DNA from: an uncultured Faecalibacterium sp.
GTDB lineage: Bacteria > Bacillota > Clostridia > Oscillospirales > Ruminococcaceae
Direction of reading: 5' to 3'
NCBI GenBank assembly: GCA_945982465.1
Contig: CAMFSB010000092.1
Coordinates: 1-6,678 of the forward strand
Length of the DNA stretch: 6,678 bases
In this document: positions 5,797 through 6,678 of the stretch, one piece after another
Layout of the letters: every line of letters starts with the position of its first letter
Position numbering within the stretch: position 1 is the first letter of the stretch
The notes under the pieces: generated by a model
The model's input: the letters and a program-made list of their open reading frames with translations, nothing else
Databases searched by the model: none
Told to the model about the DNA's origin: nothing
Program-made: the position numbers and the translations under genes

Positions 5797-6678
5797 TCAG
5801 CGCAGCGGCTCATTCTGCGTCAGGCCGTCCTGCGCCAGCATGCCCTGCAGCGCGGCGATCTCGCTGGACACATCCATTGCCACATCCGACAGCAGCATGT
5901 CGTGCAGGTTTTCGAACGCTGTATTCAGCGTATGCAGGATGCCGCCGATATCGCGCCGGATGGTCTCGGCGTTATCGCCCTGCTGCTCCTTGACTTCGTT
6001 GTAGGTATGCAGCAGCTTGAGCGTGGTGGGCATATAGTAGGTGGCGAAACGCCGCGCTTTGGACGCGCTTTCCGGGTGGGCGCGCACCCAGTCGCAGATG
6101 GCGCGGCTGGTTTTCTGCATGCGTTCCAGCTCCTCCACGGCCGCCGGGTCGCGCATGAGCTGCTGCTCGCTGCCCAGCACCGCAATAAAGCGCTCGATGG
6201 TCTCGGGCGTTACCTCCGCGCCGGACGGTTCGGCCGCCGGCTCGGCGGCGGCAGGCTCCTGCGGGGCAGCGAACGCTTGCCCGGCCGCGCTCTGCTCGCG
6301 GGCGGCCCGCCATTCCTCGGCGGACAGGTATAACACATCCGCACCCGCATCCAGGTAGCCCAGCATCCAGCCCTTGCCCAACAGCCTGCGCAGGTCCTTA
6401 CGCACCTTTTTAACGGGCCGCTGCACGGCTTCGGCCAGGGCCTGCACCGAAATGTGCGTCGCATCGCCGATCGCTTCGGCATAGGCGCGGATTCGTTTGG
6501 CCGCGCCCAGGTTGCCCGCGCCGTGGGCGGTAAGCCAGGCAAAGGGCAACCCGCCCGCAAACAGGAATGCGCCCACTGTCCTGCTTACTTCCATAGCATA
6601 AGCCGGGCCGGCATACGGTGCGGCAATGATACAGATCAGGCCCGCCCGCAGCAGGCCAGCGGCCTGCCGCCCGCCCAC
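5797..6678 (-). CDS. XpaC-like membrane protein (5-bromo-4-chloroindolyl phosphate hydrolysis family), 5' end beyond window
   Basis: The reading frame stays open to the right edge (293 visible residues), so the true start may lie outside; the edge codon is GTG and proves nothing. Two hydrophobic segments at about residues 8-26 and 33-50 look like a membrane hairpin. A short helical, winged-helix-like segment follows (about 66-118: AIGD, then a KKVRKDL stretch and GYLD), as in this family after the membrane hairpin. An Ala/Pro/Glu-rich linker runs from about 125 to 155. The conserved C-terminal helical domain (about 156-286) contains YYMPTTLKLL at 214-223, then IGGILHTLNTAFE and SSEIAALQGMLAQDGL. 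The family is named from a Bacillus phosphatase-indicator phenotype; its biochemical role is not established and I infer none. XpaC relatives often sit beside telA-type toxic-anion genes, but here recJ follows after 62 bases. Ends in TGA. Family assignment is fairly sure; function is unknown. Confidence 0.85.
   Translation of the reverse strand: MGGRQAAGLLRAGLICIIAAPYAGPAYAMEVSRTVGAFLFAGGLPFAWLTAHGAGNLGAAKRIRAYAEAIGDATHISVQALAEAVQRPVKKVRKDLRRLLGKGWMLGYLDAGADVLYLSAEEWRAAREQSAAGQAFAAPQEPAAAEPAAEPSGAEVTPETIERFIAVLGSEQQLMRDPAAVEELERMQKTSRAICDWVRAHPESASKARRFATYYMPTTLKLLHTYNEVKEQQGDNAETIRRDIGGILHTLNTAFENLHDMLLSDVAMDVSSEIAALQGMLAQDGLTQNEPLR

Noticed and set aside
3812..6004. A 730-codon open frame on the plus strand opposite recJ and the xpaC-like gene
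   Set aside because: Same reason: an Arg/Gly/His-rich antisense shadow of GC-rich coding sequence without recognisable motifs. recJ homology lies on the other strand.

Overview
All six genes supported here lie on the minus strand and form one tightly packed run, read from the right end of the window to the left: an XpaC-family membrane protein (cut by the right edge), a damaged recJ, rel (bifunctional (p)ppGpp synthetase/hydrolase), dtd (D-aminoacyl-tRNA deacylase), a glyoxalase II-like metallo-beta-lactamase-fold hydrolase, and the N-terminal third of hemZ (cut by the left edge). The DNA is GC-rich, has strong AGGAGG-type ribosome binding sites and carries the recJ-rel-dtd-MBL-hemZ gene order. 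Together these point to a high-GC Clostridia member of the Bacillota, plausibly a gut Oscillospirales/Ruminococcaceae lineage close to Faecalibacterium, Subdoligranulum or Gemmiger. The placement is inferred from protein style and synteny, not from a database search.

Layout in transcription order: xpaC-like 6678-5797; a 62-base gap holding a perfect 8-bp GC hairpin and a strong Shine-Dalgarno; recJ 5734-3824 (TTG start); an 8-base overlap; rel 3831-1504; 1 base; dtd 1502-1044; 11 bases; MBL hydrolase 1032-421; a 4-base ATGA overlap; hemZ 424-1. No gap is longer than 62 bases. Spacings from recJ to hemZ are -8, +1, +11 and -4, each start has its own Shine-Dalgarno, and no internal promoter or U-tract terminator is visible, so these five are very probably one transcript. 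The shared theme is housekeeping and stress: DNA repair, stringent response, tRNA proofreading, thioester or similar hydrolysis, and heme-related chemistry.

The main unusual point is recJ. It is interrupted in frame by a single amber codon (5456-5458) at a place where the family normally has leucine (DPF-L-L before the DHH core). Independently, the DHH core has lost, in frame, a stretch of roughly 70-80 residues that normally carries the fourth metal-binding aspartate motif and the RLNAAGR motif; the join is at about 5003-5011. The WHxGVxG motif of the DHHA1 domain is also altered (WLGGVIV). These independent lesions argue for a nuclease-dead relic rather than a sequencing slip, although the frame stays open for 540 codons after the amber and the gene still sits directly upstream of, and overlaps, rel. 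The other genes look intact. I see no CRISPR array, insertion sequence, tRNA or rRNA gene, or clearly new system in this window.
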